From contig LLCB01000055.1 in the NCBI GenBank assembly GCA_001414345.1, forward strand, positions 124,001-188,000: 64,000 nucleotides of DNA, read 5' to 3'. The stretch's first letter is position 1, and each line of letters begins with the position of its first letter. This stretch comes from Hymenoscyphus infarciens. Lineage: Eukaryota; Ascomycota; Leotiomycetes; Helotiales; Helotiaceae. This document shows, in pieces, positions 34,140 to 43,647 of the stretch. The translations under genes and the position numbers were made by a program. The notes below the pieces were generated by a model, which was not told where the DNA came from, searched no databases, and saw only the letters and a program-made list of their open reading frames with translations.

Positions 34140-35549
34140 GATTCGTCCTCACCCACCTATCCTTCAAACTATTAACCGCCAATCCATCCAATTTATCCCT
34201 CCCAACACCCACCTCCGTCAAGCTCCTTGGCATCCCCAACTCTCGAATAACGGCATCCACACAGTCCCCCGCATCGGCCTCTCCTTTCTTGAGACCCCTC
34301 TTCTCCAAAACCTCCACTACACTTTCCTCCCCCCAAAGCACATTCAAAACCTTCTTCTGTGCCTTTCTGACGCTCTCATCCCCATTCAAAAAATTCCACT
34401 TCAAGACCGCAGGAAGTAAGATACAACTCGTTTCCCCATGACCAACCCCCAATGGTCCAAGCTGATGTCCAATCCCATGACTTGCTCCCATGGGGATAAC
34501 ACTATGCCCAAGTAACGGACCCATAGCCTTGACAACACCTAACATCTCACCCAATCTCGCATCCTCATTCTCCCATTCTTTTTTGGTAATCAAAAGGTTG
34601 GAAACAAGTAATTTCAAGCCCTCTGCGAAAGAAGCGTCCGTGGTGGGACTTACATTAGTATCCAGAGAACAGAGACCTTCTACACAATGGTCTACTGCAC
34701 GGATACCAGTGGAAAGCCATATTTGGGCTGGGGTTGAAATGGAGAGGACGGGGTCGAGGATTATGAGGTCTGCTCCCATTCGAGGGTGGGAGAAGGCTGC
34801 CTTGTGGTGGGTTCGCAGATCTGTGGCTCCGGCGAAGGGACTGTACTCTCCACCTGAGAGGGAGGTGGGAATGTTGATTACTGGTAATGTTGGGGGATTT
34901 AAGTTGGGTGTTTTGACATCTGTGGGTAATTTTGCGAGGTCTTCTAGGGTTGAGACGTTGTTTGCCAATGCCTATATTCTGTGTAAGTGACTGTGTCGAG
35001 GACAAGGTTAATCAAGGAAGGGACGATTTTGAGTTGTCGACTTCAACGCTCATCAAAGTGAAGACAACGGAAATTGTGGCCTGTGGTTGAGACAAAATCC
35101 CCCGTGTCAACACCAGACTGAGGTCGAGAGGGAGAAGAGACGGAGAGGGAAGGAGCGAACCCCCAAACCCCCAAACCCCCAAAACGAAAACTTCAACTCA
35201 CAAAAACAACAATCTTCGCCCCATCAGTCAAGCTCCCCGCTCCAAGCGTTACAATAACATCTACACCCCTCTCCCGAACCTCCTCCACAATCTCCAATAC
35301 ATCATCCCACGGAGTGTGGGGCTTAATCCCCCTCCTCACGCCCACAATCTTCTCCCCAAGTGCCTTTTCCAAATCTGTGAAATTGGAGGTTTTAGAGATG
35401 GAATTCGAGACGATGATGTAGACTCTGGAAGCTTTGAAGGTGTTGGCGATGTGATGGCCGCAGGCTGCTGGAAAGGGAAGTCCGGTCGAGATGTGGGGTT
35501 TGGGACTAGGTGGGAAGGCGAGACGGTAGGATTCGCCTGGTGCTGCCAT
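34072..35549 (-). CDS. Iron-containing (group III) alcohol dehydrogenase family protein
   Basis: Two exons, 35549-35202 and 34971-34072, flank a 230-nt intron and encode 415 aa. Exon 1 holds the NAD(P)-binding half with the family fingerprint VTLGAGSLTDGAK (about residue 100-112; usual GGGS..D.AK). Exon 2 holds the metal-binding half with LPVINIPTSLSGGEYSP, then GIRAVDHCVEG, then SHGIGHQLGPLGVGHGE. The three histidines of the metal site (about 211, 285, 294) are in place. The first ligand position, Asp in classical iron alcohol dehydrogenases, aligns with Arg here (GIRAVDH), so metal use may differ; maleylacetate reductases also deviate at this position. The start MAAPGES is preferred over an in-frame ATG 48 codons upstream. 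The substrate is unknown; alcohol dehydrogenase or maleylacetate reductase are both possible. Confidence 0.9.
35160..35184 (-). repeat. G-tract array in the alcohol dehydrogenase intron
   Basis: Three runs of five C separated by AAA on the plus strand. The transcript therefore carries GGGGGTTTGGGGGTTTGGGG just after the donor site, a possible G-quadruplex former. Confidence 0.6.
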
Positions 35550-35864
35550 TGCTGGAGACGATGGTTTGAATAGTTGATAGGGATTTTGGAATTGAACTGA
35601 ACAAGAGTTGAGGGTTTGAAGATAAATAAGTGAAGGGTTGGGATGATGTGGGAGATATTGAAGTGGTTTATTAAACATCAAGTGCCCCTCCATCCATTTG
35701 TCACCCTAGTAATCTTACATACAGATGGCCCAATGGAAGCCCCACTGGGACCACCATCTATCGACCTAAACACTCCCTACTGCTCCATTTGCGACTAACA
35801 AAATCATCTCGAGAGAACTGGGGCCATATATAAACATTTCTTATTCAGTTCCTATCTACTAATC
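35550..35864. promoter_or_regulatory. Intergenic region between MPP10 and the alcohol dehydrogenase
   Basis: 315 bp between the MPP10 stop and the dehydrogenase start, both minus strand. It should contain the dehydrogenase promoter and the MPP10 3' end. No motif stands out. Confidence 0.4.
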
Positions 35865-38090
35865 TCACAACTTAAACCCACCAGCCCCATTCATCGCCCT
35901 CTCACCCTGCACTTTATTACCATCCACACTCGTAACCTCTCCCTTCTTATTGATAACCTTAACACCACCCTTCTTCAAGTCCCCAACCATCTCTCTCTTC
36001 CCCTTCGTCTTCTTAGACTCCACCCGATTCCCAATCTCCTCACCACCTCTCTTCTTAATCCTCTCCTTCTCTCTTCTCCTCCGTCGTAGTTTCTCTTCCC
36101 GAGTCATCTCTTGTCTAGCCACAGGAGCCGCACTCTTAAGCACAATTTCCCCATTATTAACAGAATCCTTTTCTTTCCCAGCTTTGTAGATTTCTTGTGG
36201 TGCCAGCATAGAATCGCCACCATTGATACCAGCAGATGTGGTAGGTTGTGCGTCTTCCATACTGATTGTCGCAACATCCGCAACAACCGTCAAACTTGGG
36301 GCAGCAGGTTTTGGCTTGTAAGACCAGCTGCTCAATGCGTCGAGTTTGGCACTGACATCTTTCCATAACGCCTCGATCTCTTTTTCTTCTTGTCGTACTT
36401 TCTCGTCGGCTTTGCTGATATAAGTGTCTGGGTTGTTGTTTTTGACATGCTCTTCCTCGTACATTTCTGCGAGACTTTGCTGAGGCTTGGTGTCATCCAA
36501 TTCAAAGGCTCCACGGCGAATGTTTGCTGAAGTAGATAATGAATCTGGACGTCGACGAATAACTTCATCGAATTCCTGTGCCAAAATCCGGCGTTTGATT
36601 AGTTCTTCAATGCTTTCCGAGACCTCAGCTGTGATAACTGGAACTGGTTTTCCTGTACGTTCAAAATCGAGGTCCTGTTCCAATAAGGAGTTTTGAGGTC
36701 TGTCGGCAGCCCGAGCTTCACCGGATAACGCCCACTCTCGTTTTGCGACTGAAGCTGCCTCTAGGCGACGTATTTCTTCCGAAAGTTTGGCCTGTCGACG
36801 TTCATGCCCTGACCGTCTAGATTTGACATCTCCTGCATCGACATCTGATAATGCATCCCCCGAGTCTTCTTGGTCTGATAAATCATCGAACAAATCTCGT
36901 CTAACATCGGCCATAGCTCGTTCAATTCCACCTTCATCATCAGCAAGTTCGGCAAATTTAACCTTTTTCGATTGTCTCTCCAAGAAATTCGCTTGTCGTT
37001 CTCCCTTTCCGGCTTTTCGTGGCGGAGGCTCGAAGAAATCTTTGTATAGAACATCATTCGTGTTGTCACCAGCCGGGTCGTCGTCTTCTTCCATTTCTGC
37101 GTCCTCATCTTCCTCGTCGCTTTCGCCATCTGGGGCATTGAGATCCATATTTCCAAAAGTTGGTCCATCTTCTTCCTCAGCAGACTCCTCGCCTTCCTCG
37201 GCGTCGTCAATATCCATGGCAGCGGCCCGTTTTGAACTTGACACAGCTTTTATTGGAATAGTGAGGGGATTGGCGTCCCAATCGATATCTTCTTCGTCGC
37301 TTGCTTCGCCGGTGTATGGATCAGCAGCTGCATCTTGCTGTTCGAGAAATTCCGTTTGCTTGTTAAACTCATCGATTGAGAAAAATCCGTCGTTGAGTTT
37401 GTCGGGATCTTCAACAAATATGCCCGTAGGTTCTTCAATCGAGGCCTCTTCATCTTCGTCCTCGAAGTCGTCCTCGCCCTCGAAATCAAGAGGCATATCC
37501 TCGTTATCGGACTCGATGCCCTCGAAATCGACCTCCGCATTCTCGTCTTCAATATCGTCCTCTGATTCCTCATCTTCCTCTTCCTCTTCCTCCCCATCAA
37601 GACTCCCCTCACTCCCAACCTCAAACCCATCCTCCCCAAACTCCACTGTGCCCACCTCTTCCTCCCCACCACCCAGCTCTCTCAGCCCTTTCTCAGCATC
37701 CTCCCTCAGCGCATCAATAACCCTCCTTGCCTGCTCCCAAACCTGCTCCACCCCAAACCCCTCAACGTGCACCTTGCGAATCTTAAGAACCTCTCCATCA
37801 ACCCCCTCAGCCCCACCTCTCTTCCTCTTCCTCCTCTCCTCTCTTAACCTCGCACTTTGTTCCTCGCCCAATCGACCTGCAAATACATCTAGAGTCCCTT
37901 TAACAAATCCCAAAGCGCTCTGGTTCAACTCGGCGGGAGGTGCAATAAAGGCATGTCGATTGGCGGGCGCGAGAGCGCTTAGGAAGTCCATTGAGGTGGA
38001 TTTGGGGTTTGAATTCGTCATTGTAGTGGTGGGTGGGAAGGCCGTTAATGTGTGAGAGGTTGATGTCGCTGAGGAGTCCGTTGTGGCCAT
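35865..38090 (-). CDS. MPP10: U3 small nucleolar ribonucleoprotein MPP10
   Basis: This is an intronless 741-aa protein. It is a component of the U3 snoRNP/SSU processome in the nucleolus, needed for 18S rRNA maturation with IMP3 and IMP4. Diagnostic segments are the long Asp/Glu blocks (about 145-235 and 290-350), the conserved motif FVEDPDKLNDGFFSIDEFNK (about 226-245), the segment YKDFFEPPPRK, and the C-terminal half with DLDFERTGKPVPVITAEV, SIEELIKRRILAQEFDEVIR and LYEDEYLK-like helices (LAEMYEEEHVK). The tail is Lys/Arg-rich (REEKLRRRRREKERIKKR), typical for nucleolar proteins. Length is close to metazoan MPP10 (about 680) and somewhat above yeast (593). Confidence 0.96.
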   Translation of the reverse strand: MATTDSSATSTSHTLTAFPPTTTMTNSNPKSTSMDFLSALAPANRHAFIAPPAELNQSALGFVKGTLDVFAGRLGEEQSARLREERRKRKRGGAEGVDGEVLKIRKVHVEGFGVEQVWEQARRVIDALREDAEKGLRELGGGEEEVGTVEFGEDGFEVGSEGSLDGEEEEEEDEESEDDIEDENAEVDFEGIESDNEDMPLDFEGEDDFEDEDEEASIEEPTGIFVEDPDKLNDGFFSIDEFNKQTEFLEQQDAAADPYTGEASDEEDIDWDANPLTIPIKAVSSSKRAAAMDIDDAEEGEESAEEEDGPTFGNMDLNAPDGESDEEDEDAEMEEDDDPAGDNTNDVLYKDFFEPPPRKAGKGERQANFLERQSKKVKFAELADDEGGIERAMADVRRDLFDDLSDQEDSGDALSDVDAGDVKSRRSGHERRQAKLSEEIRRLEAASVAKREWALSGEARAADRPQNSLLEQDLDFERTGKPVPVITAEVSESIEELIKRRILAQEFDEVIRRRPDSLSTSANIRRGAFELDDTKPQQSLAEMYEEEHVKNNNPDTYISKADEKVRQEEKEIEALWKDVSAKLDALSSWSYKPKPAAPSLTVVADVATISMEDAQPTTSAGINGGDSMLAPQEIYKAGKEKDSVNNGEIVLKSAAPVARQEMTREEKLRRRRREKERIKKRGGEEIGNRVESKKTKGKREMVGDLKKGGVKVINKKGEVTSVDGNKVQGERAMNGAGGFKL

Positions 38091-38597
38091 AGTTTTGACT
38101 TGAGCCTTGTGAATTGGAATCGTAACTTTTTTTGTTTTTACAAAGCTTCATTTTTGGGTCCGATTTTTCTTATCGCCCGCCTATCGGTAACATCACGTGT
38201 CAAGCCACTGTTTTCCAACCTACCTATGTTCTCCAAGCAAATCATAAACTTATGTAAGCAAACACTAAGCTATTGAGTGAGGAGGTTCTGAAATTGGACC
38301 TCGAGTAAAAGCTCAAGCGGGAATTGGGAGTAAGTACGGGAGTACACTCGCCATTACCTACTGAATCTAATTGAAGGGTAGGAGCAAGATTACAAGCTCC
38401 TATAATGGTTTACCAAACAGACAGGAATCCGATTTGAGGCTGAGACAGAACCTCGTTGGTGATTTTGATACGTGTGTATTGTTTATCTCCTGCAAAAACG
38501 AACGCCAATGCAATCCGACTATATGCAGTCTGAAACTTTGTACAATAAAAGAGACCTCCATACCCACGCCCTCCATTTCAATTCCCCATTCTCTCCT
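38091..38597. other. Intergenic region, MPP10 promoter and NDUFS7 3' end
   Basis: 507 bp between two minus-strand genes. No gene recognised; a 92-codon plus frame starting at 38371 overlaps the NDUFS7 last exon antisense and is not credible. Confidence 0.45.
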
Positions 38598-39570
38598 TTA
38601 CTTTCTGTACCACATTCTGGTGATCTTGGTAGTTCTCATCTATGAATAGTTAGCTTCAGATTCTTCAAGTCTCATCAAATATAGCAAGTTTGAACCTCAA
38701 GATTCAAACCCCAAGAACAGAGACCCAAACATACCTTCTTCTGCAACTGAAAGATTCCATACATCAACGCCTCGGAAGTAGGAGGACACCCAGGCACATA
38801 AATATCCACCGGAACAATGCGATCACACCCCCTCGTAACACTATAGCTATAATGATAATACCCCCCTCCATTCGCACAACTGCCCATCGAAATAACCCAT
38901 CTCGGCTCCGGCATCTGATCGTAAACCTGTCGAAGAGCAGGAGCCATCTTATTCGTCAAAGTACCAGCAACGATCATGACATCCGACTGACGAGGGGACG
39001 CTCTGAAAATTATACCAAGTCGATCTTGATCGTAGCGTGGGGTGGAGAGATGCATCATTTCGACAGCGCAGCATGCGAGTCCGAAGGTCATGGGCCAGAG
39101 GGAGCCTTGACGTGCCCAATTGGTGATTTGATCGAGTGTTGTTCTGTGAGAAGTCGTGTTAGCTCGAGTATCTGGATATATTCGCCACCCCTCAATTGAC
39201 CTCCAAACAGCCCGGAATCGATGGCGCATGCTTTATAGAATCTAAAAACGTACAATGCGTATTGCGTAAAGCCCTTCTTTCCCTCCTGACTAGGCAATGG
39301 GACCTCGCGCTTTTCCTTCCCCGTAACGCTCATGGGTCGTGGCGAATCCGGGTTTCCGTGAACATTGTATTGCGAGACAGCGGCCGCAGGCTTTGAGGAA
39401 GAGGATGAGATTGCTGCAATTGATCGGTATGGGATTAGGAACGAAGATGGCTTGGCTGATAGAGTTGAAGGTTAGTACCATTATCTTCGTGGCAAGAGGG
39501 GCGTTCTCGAGATGGGAGCGAGCTTACCTCGCAGAGCCAGCGAAGTGGCTGATCTCGCAGAAGACAACAT
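38598..39570 (-). CDS. NADH:ubiquinone oxidoreductase 20-kDa subunit (NDUFS7/PSST), mitochondrial
   Basis: This is the core complex I subunit that carries iron-sulfur cluster N2 at the quinone site. Four exons join in phase: 39570-39528, 39455-39254, 39143-38735 and 38639-38598, giving 231 aa. The presequence [14 protein letters not shown] plus a Ser/Ala-rich stretch is a mitochondrial targeting sequence. The mature part reads [20 protein letters not shown] (a codon split by intron 2), then [16 protein letters not shown], then [10 protein letters not shown] and [12 protein letters not shown], supplying the adjacent Cys pair and two further Cys of N2. The final exon is only 42 nt and encodes [13 protein letters not shown], the conserved basic C-terminus. 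Intron 1 (72 nt) has branch ACTAAC. Very well supported. Confidence 0.96.
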
Positions 39571-39998
39571 CTTATGGCCTGTCAAGATGGCAAGGAAATT
39601 GAAAAGGAAAGATGGCGGGAGAGCGAAGTGGTTGTCTGGTCGTCGCAAAAAGTTCACGATTCAAGACGGTTGGGTCAGCCCAAATTCTCAAGCCCGTTGA
39701 TTGGATTGAAGACTGAGGCCTCAGGCTGCACAGACCGGATATTGATGACGCTCCTTTGACGGCATTTCAGATTGATATTCACCAAGATTATTTCAGTTTT
39801 ATACCGATTTTGATTAACCCCAAACGCCCCATTTTTGGTACCAGACATTATTAAAATCTATCCATTAATACAGATTGTAACTCTATCAGTTAAAATAAAG
39901 CTTTGTACTGCGAAAGAGAAGGAGAATAGAACCATAGGAAAGTCGTAGAATGTAGCAATTTTTCTTCTTGTACAACTCCCCAGCAATATCATCCTTCC
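39571..39998. other. Intergenic region, NDUFS7 promoter and CCT 3' end
   Basis: 428 bp between two minus-strand genes. The part from 39780 is AT-rich and probably the 3' UTR of the cytidylyltransferase. No gene seen. Confidence 0.45.
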
Positions 39999-41580
39999 CT
40001 AAGCGCCAGATGCTTTAGAATTTTCGTCCATCAAAGTATCAATTTGGGCATCCACTTTTCGCTCCTCTGCCTCATCATCTGCCTTGCCTTGACGTCCTCG
40101 TGGAGGAGACCTCTCATCACTATCTTCTTCACTACTATCACTTCCATGTTGGCTTCCCATGTTGGATTGGCGACTTCTTGTCATCTAAGTTTGTATGTTA
40201 GTCGAAGAGTTCAGACCTAGATTCGAAATATGACTTACCCATGATCTGACACCGCCAATCAATCCCAAGCTATATCCTGTCGCAAAGTCACTGCCGGGGC
40301 CACCAGGGCTATCCGCTCTAGGGATTTCAAGACGACGGCTGAGATGTGAGAGGGCCGATGGACTCGTAAGAGATCCTGTCGATTTGTTTTTATCCTCGTA
40401 ACTTGACATTCTGGCGGGACTACCAGGTCGACTTGCTTGCCAGAACTGTTTGATTTCCTTACCCAATTCCTGTCCCGTGGTGCTCCAATTGTTTCGGATG
40501 GCATCTCTCATCTCCGCAACATGGCGCTTCAGGTCCAACTCGTTCTTCTTGAGCCATGATACGTTGAGTTCCTGGCGAGAGGTTCCACGTTTGAATTGAC
40601 GGCTGATGTATTTCTCGTAATCCCGGACAATCCTAAGTTCTTCGTTAGCATTCTTGCCTGGCCCCATAACTTTCAATGCTTACTTGGTGATAATTCCGGT
40701 TGTGCTAACACCTTCCGTTCTCTGAGTAACAAGGAACATTCCTGCCTCCTTGATAGGCTTGTAGATGTCATCACCCTCGTCGGCACCGTATGGAAGGTCG
40801 TCGTGGGCAACATAATCAATTTGCTTCTCTGTGAGGAATCCTGGTGTGACAATCCAAGGGCAGTCCTCAATCACTTCGTCGACCCATTTGCAATGTCTAA
40901 CGGTTTCGGCACGTTCTTGACCACTGAGAACAGTAAGGCCTTTCCGTTTGTGTGTTTCTGTGTCGCCGGTTACACCAACAATCAGATAAGTGTCGGGAAA
41001 CGCCTTTTTGGCTTGTTCAAGCTGCCGCATGTGCCTGTAACGCAACGATTAGCAAAAACTAGGCATTTCAGACCCCCCAACAAAGCTGAGCATACCCAAG
41101 ATGAAATAAATCGAAGACGCCATCTGCGTAAACGCGAACTGCTCTTCCGGTTGGTGGAGGATTGGTCTTGTATCCAACCGGATCTGTCAAAGCTCCAATT
41201 GGAGGTGGCGCCATTGACTCTGCGTCTTTGGAGAAGCTCTTTCGACCTTTGCGCGCGACTCTGCTCGCGATATCTGCGCTTTCCTCTGTTGTATCAGATG
41301 GCTCTCCTGGATCTTGAGTGTTGTCATCCCCATCGGCGTTGGCTTTGTCGTGTGTAGATGAGCGTAATCGTTTAGTGGGAGGGTTCGTCGCGTCAACCAA
41401 AGGACCTTTCCTTTGATTTAGGTTAGCAGACTCGGGTCCTGTGAACTCGCCGTCTTCGCCTGAAGCATCTCGAGACGAAGGTTGTAATTGATCAACGGCA
41501 GGCGCTTTCTTGGTGGAAGAGAGAGTAGAAGTTCGTTTCCGCTTCCCGACTCCTGAACCTGCGGATGATGGAGAAGACAT
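39999..41580 (-). CDS. PCT1: Choline-phosphate cytidylyltransferase
   Basis: The enzyme makes CDP-choline from CTP and phosphocholine, the rate-limiting step of the Kennedy pathway to phosphatidylcholine, and acts on nuclear/ER membranes. Four exons (41580-41096, 41034-40684, 40632-40239, 40184-39999) join in phase to give 471 aa. The basic/Ser-rich N-terminus contains a nuclear-localisation-like GKRKRTS. The catalytic core starts RVYADGVFDLFHLGHMRQLE, with the HxGH CTP-binding signature split by intron 1 after HLG. Then follow YLIVGVTGDTETHKRKG and the RTEGVSTTGIITKIVRDY motif, split by intron 2. Next come the amphipathic membrane-binding region (NELDLKRHVAEMRDAIRNNW) and a Ser/Pro-rich, probably phosphorylated tail. 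The ATG at 41580 (MSSPSSAG) is chosen; an in-frame ATG at 41724 is less likely. Confidence 0.96.
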
Positions 41581-43647
41581 GTCGTGGTTGTTATGGGTTT
41601 TCTTTGATAAGAAAATCGATTGTGGAAATAGTCGTAGGTACGTCTTCTTCGCAAGCTTGAACGCGCTCAAAGGATATAGGTGGTGTTGGAAAATAGATCC
41701 CGATCGCGAAGGGGGACAGAACAAAAGAGGCCAGCTTCCGGCTCGTCAGGGCTCCTTGGAGATTTGGGATAATTTTCGCCGGGGTACTAACAGGGGTGGT
41801 AGATTGGTGCAATGTTGATCGCCCAGTGCTTCTAGCGGGTGGTGTGAGAACGTGGGCTCATAGAATAATTTTTAGAAAGAGTCTCTTTCTTTCCGATTCC
41901 GGCTAGAAATTTAGGAAGAAGTTTTCAAAGAGAGGAGCGGGGTTCAAACCACGACAGATATTAGTAGCTCTGGTGTTTTCGTCTAGGAAACCTGGCAGAC
42001 AGCTGAGCCACAGCCCCAAGCAAGCTGGAAGCTATGATGGAATGCTCTTATGACGACTTTACTAGTAGCGATACACCGGCCCGGGGCTTCCCGTTCGCCG
42101 CCCTCATTAACAGAAGAAACATACTTTAATTGTACGTATTGGTCTGGCATACTTACTTATATTATCCAAGAAGATTTAGAAGATGAGAATTCCCGACTTT
42201 CCATTCTTTCAAACGTTCTCGCCTGATATCTTGGGTATTCAAAAAGTTCTGAGGTGATAGAGGGCCAGGGTACACTTGGAGCAAAGCTCGGGACGCTTAC
42301 ACCACAACGAGAGTATCAACCCACCCAATGTATTTGTATATATCACATTTTGCAGATGGCCTCAGTAAATGGGTTGGAATGATGACCTACCTGACTTACC
42401 ACATTCTCGTTAAGACAACACCTGGAAGGTGGTCAACGCATAATTTAGTTAGAAGATCTTCCAACCGAAGAAAACACCAGCCAAAAACCTGACTTCTGGT
42501 TTCTCAAGACCGACTCGTACAAAACACTAGCTTGTATCATGCAAATATCGTGACTAGTGCTTTTTTGGTGCATCCCATCCTTGAGGACAAATTGGAGTAG
42601 AAATCCAACCATTCACTCAGGGAAGCGATGAGAAGGCAGTCTACATAGGATGGCTGCTTTCCACAACCCTGTTCCAAAGATTTGAACAAACTCAACCTGG
42701 CCCCAAACATATTACATGCACTGGCTCAGCTCTTAACACCCCCAAGCAAAATCTACCATCATCTACCCTACAATCATCACCCTCGCTACTTTCAAATCCC
42801 CGCCCCCCTCTTTGCTCACATCTTATTCTTTATGCATCAATACTCACTGAAGCGTTCCTGCTCAATTATTTTCCTGCAGGGTTGTAATGCAGTAAATTAA
42901 AAAGACATGCCTCTAGGGTCTTACATACAGTCCTTTAGCTGTAGCTGTCTCTCCCCCTTGAGCGAGAGGTCGTCGACTTGGCATCTGTTGACATCTATAG
43001 GATCATGGCAATTCTGCACGTGAGTTAGATCAAGAGACAGGGTTCTGCCAGATGATGTCAAAGTCGTTAAGTCTAATGACAGTGATCTCACCAAATTTTC
43101 ACAAGCAATTTCCACCTCCAGATCTAAATTCAAAAGAACAACGTTTTGTGATTTTCAGGTATCAATTGGCCATCTCTCAGTATAATGCAACAACCCCCTC
43201 CCTCTATGGACCAGTCCCTGGAGATCTGTGATGCAAAAGAAAAAAAGGAAGAAGAAAAATAGAACTGACTCGAAGCGACAACAAAAAAAAGGCTCGCTGC
43301 ATAAAAGTTCATGATTCGGAAAAAAGCCAGGAGGACCACAAAGAGATAAAAAGTCGAGTGCTCGCCTGCCACGCGCCATCCATCCACGTCGTCCGCCCAC
43401 CAAGTCATGAGGTGGCCCTTCTCCACAACAGTAACCTTATATCGTATGTATTCAATCGCGGAAGGCTGTATAGGAAGCAAAATCGTCATATCCCGTCTCG
43501 TGATTTTGTTGTCTAGACAGCAGAAACCACGGACCTTTCTAATCCAGGTTTCAGCACAAACCAATATTCGTCTAAGGATATCAGAAATGGTATTGTGCGA
43601 CCAAACATTGAACGAAGGCGCCTTCAAAAGATGCGTAAAAGTTTTTG
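41581..43647. other. Gene-poor region, 2.1 kb, containing a SINE-like sequence
   Basis: This region lies between the cytidylyltransferase start and the PP2C stop. Apart from the tRNA-like sequence at 41880-42017 I see no feature. The 165-codon minus frame at 43130-43627 lies directly downstream of the PP2C stop and looks like read-through of UTR-like DNA. Confidence 0.5.
41880..42017 (-). repeat. tRNA-derived SINE-like sequence or tRNA relic
   Basis: Read on the minus strand, GGGGCTGTGGCTCAGCTG (42017 downward) contains an almost perfect RNA polymerase III A box (TGGCTCAGCTG). About 55 nt later GTGGTTTGAACCCCGC (around 41938-41953) matches a B box with one C-to-T change. The 5' GGGGCTG has no complementary 3' acceptor strand, and the T stem is imperfect, so it is not an intact tRNA. 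A tRNA-derived SINE head or tRNA pseudogene is the best reading; tail and target duplication are not clear. Confidence 0.5.

Noticed and set aside
41935..42017. Functional tRNA on the minus strand
   Set aside because: A and B boxes are present, but the 5' GGGGCTG cannot pair with the 3' sequence and the T stem is broken.
43130..43627. 165-codon minus-strand open frame with hydrophobic runs
   Set aside because: It lies directly downstream of the PP2C stop, has low-complexity Phe/Ser runs encoded by A/T tracts, and resembles no family; most likely 3' UTR read in frame.
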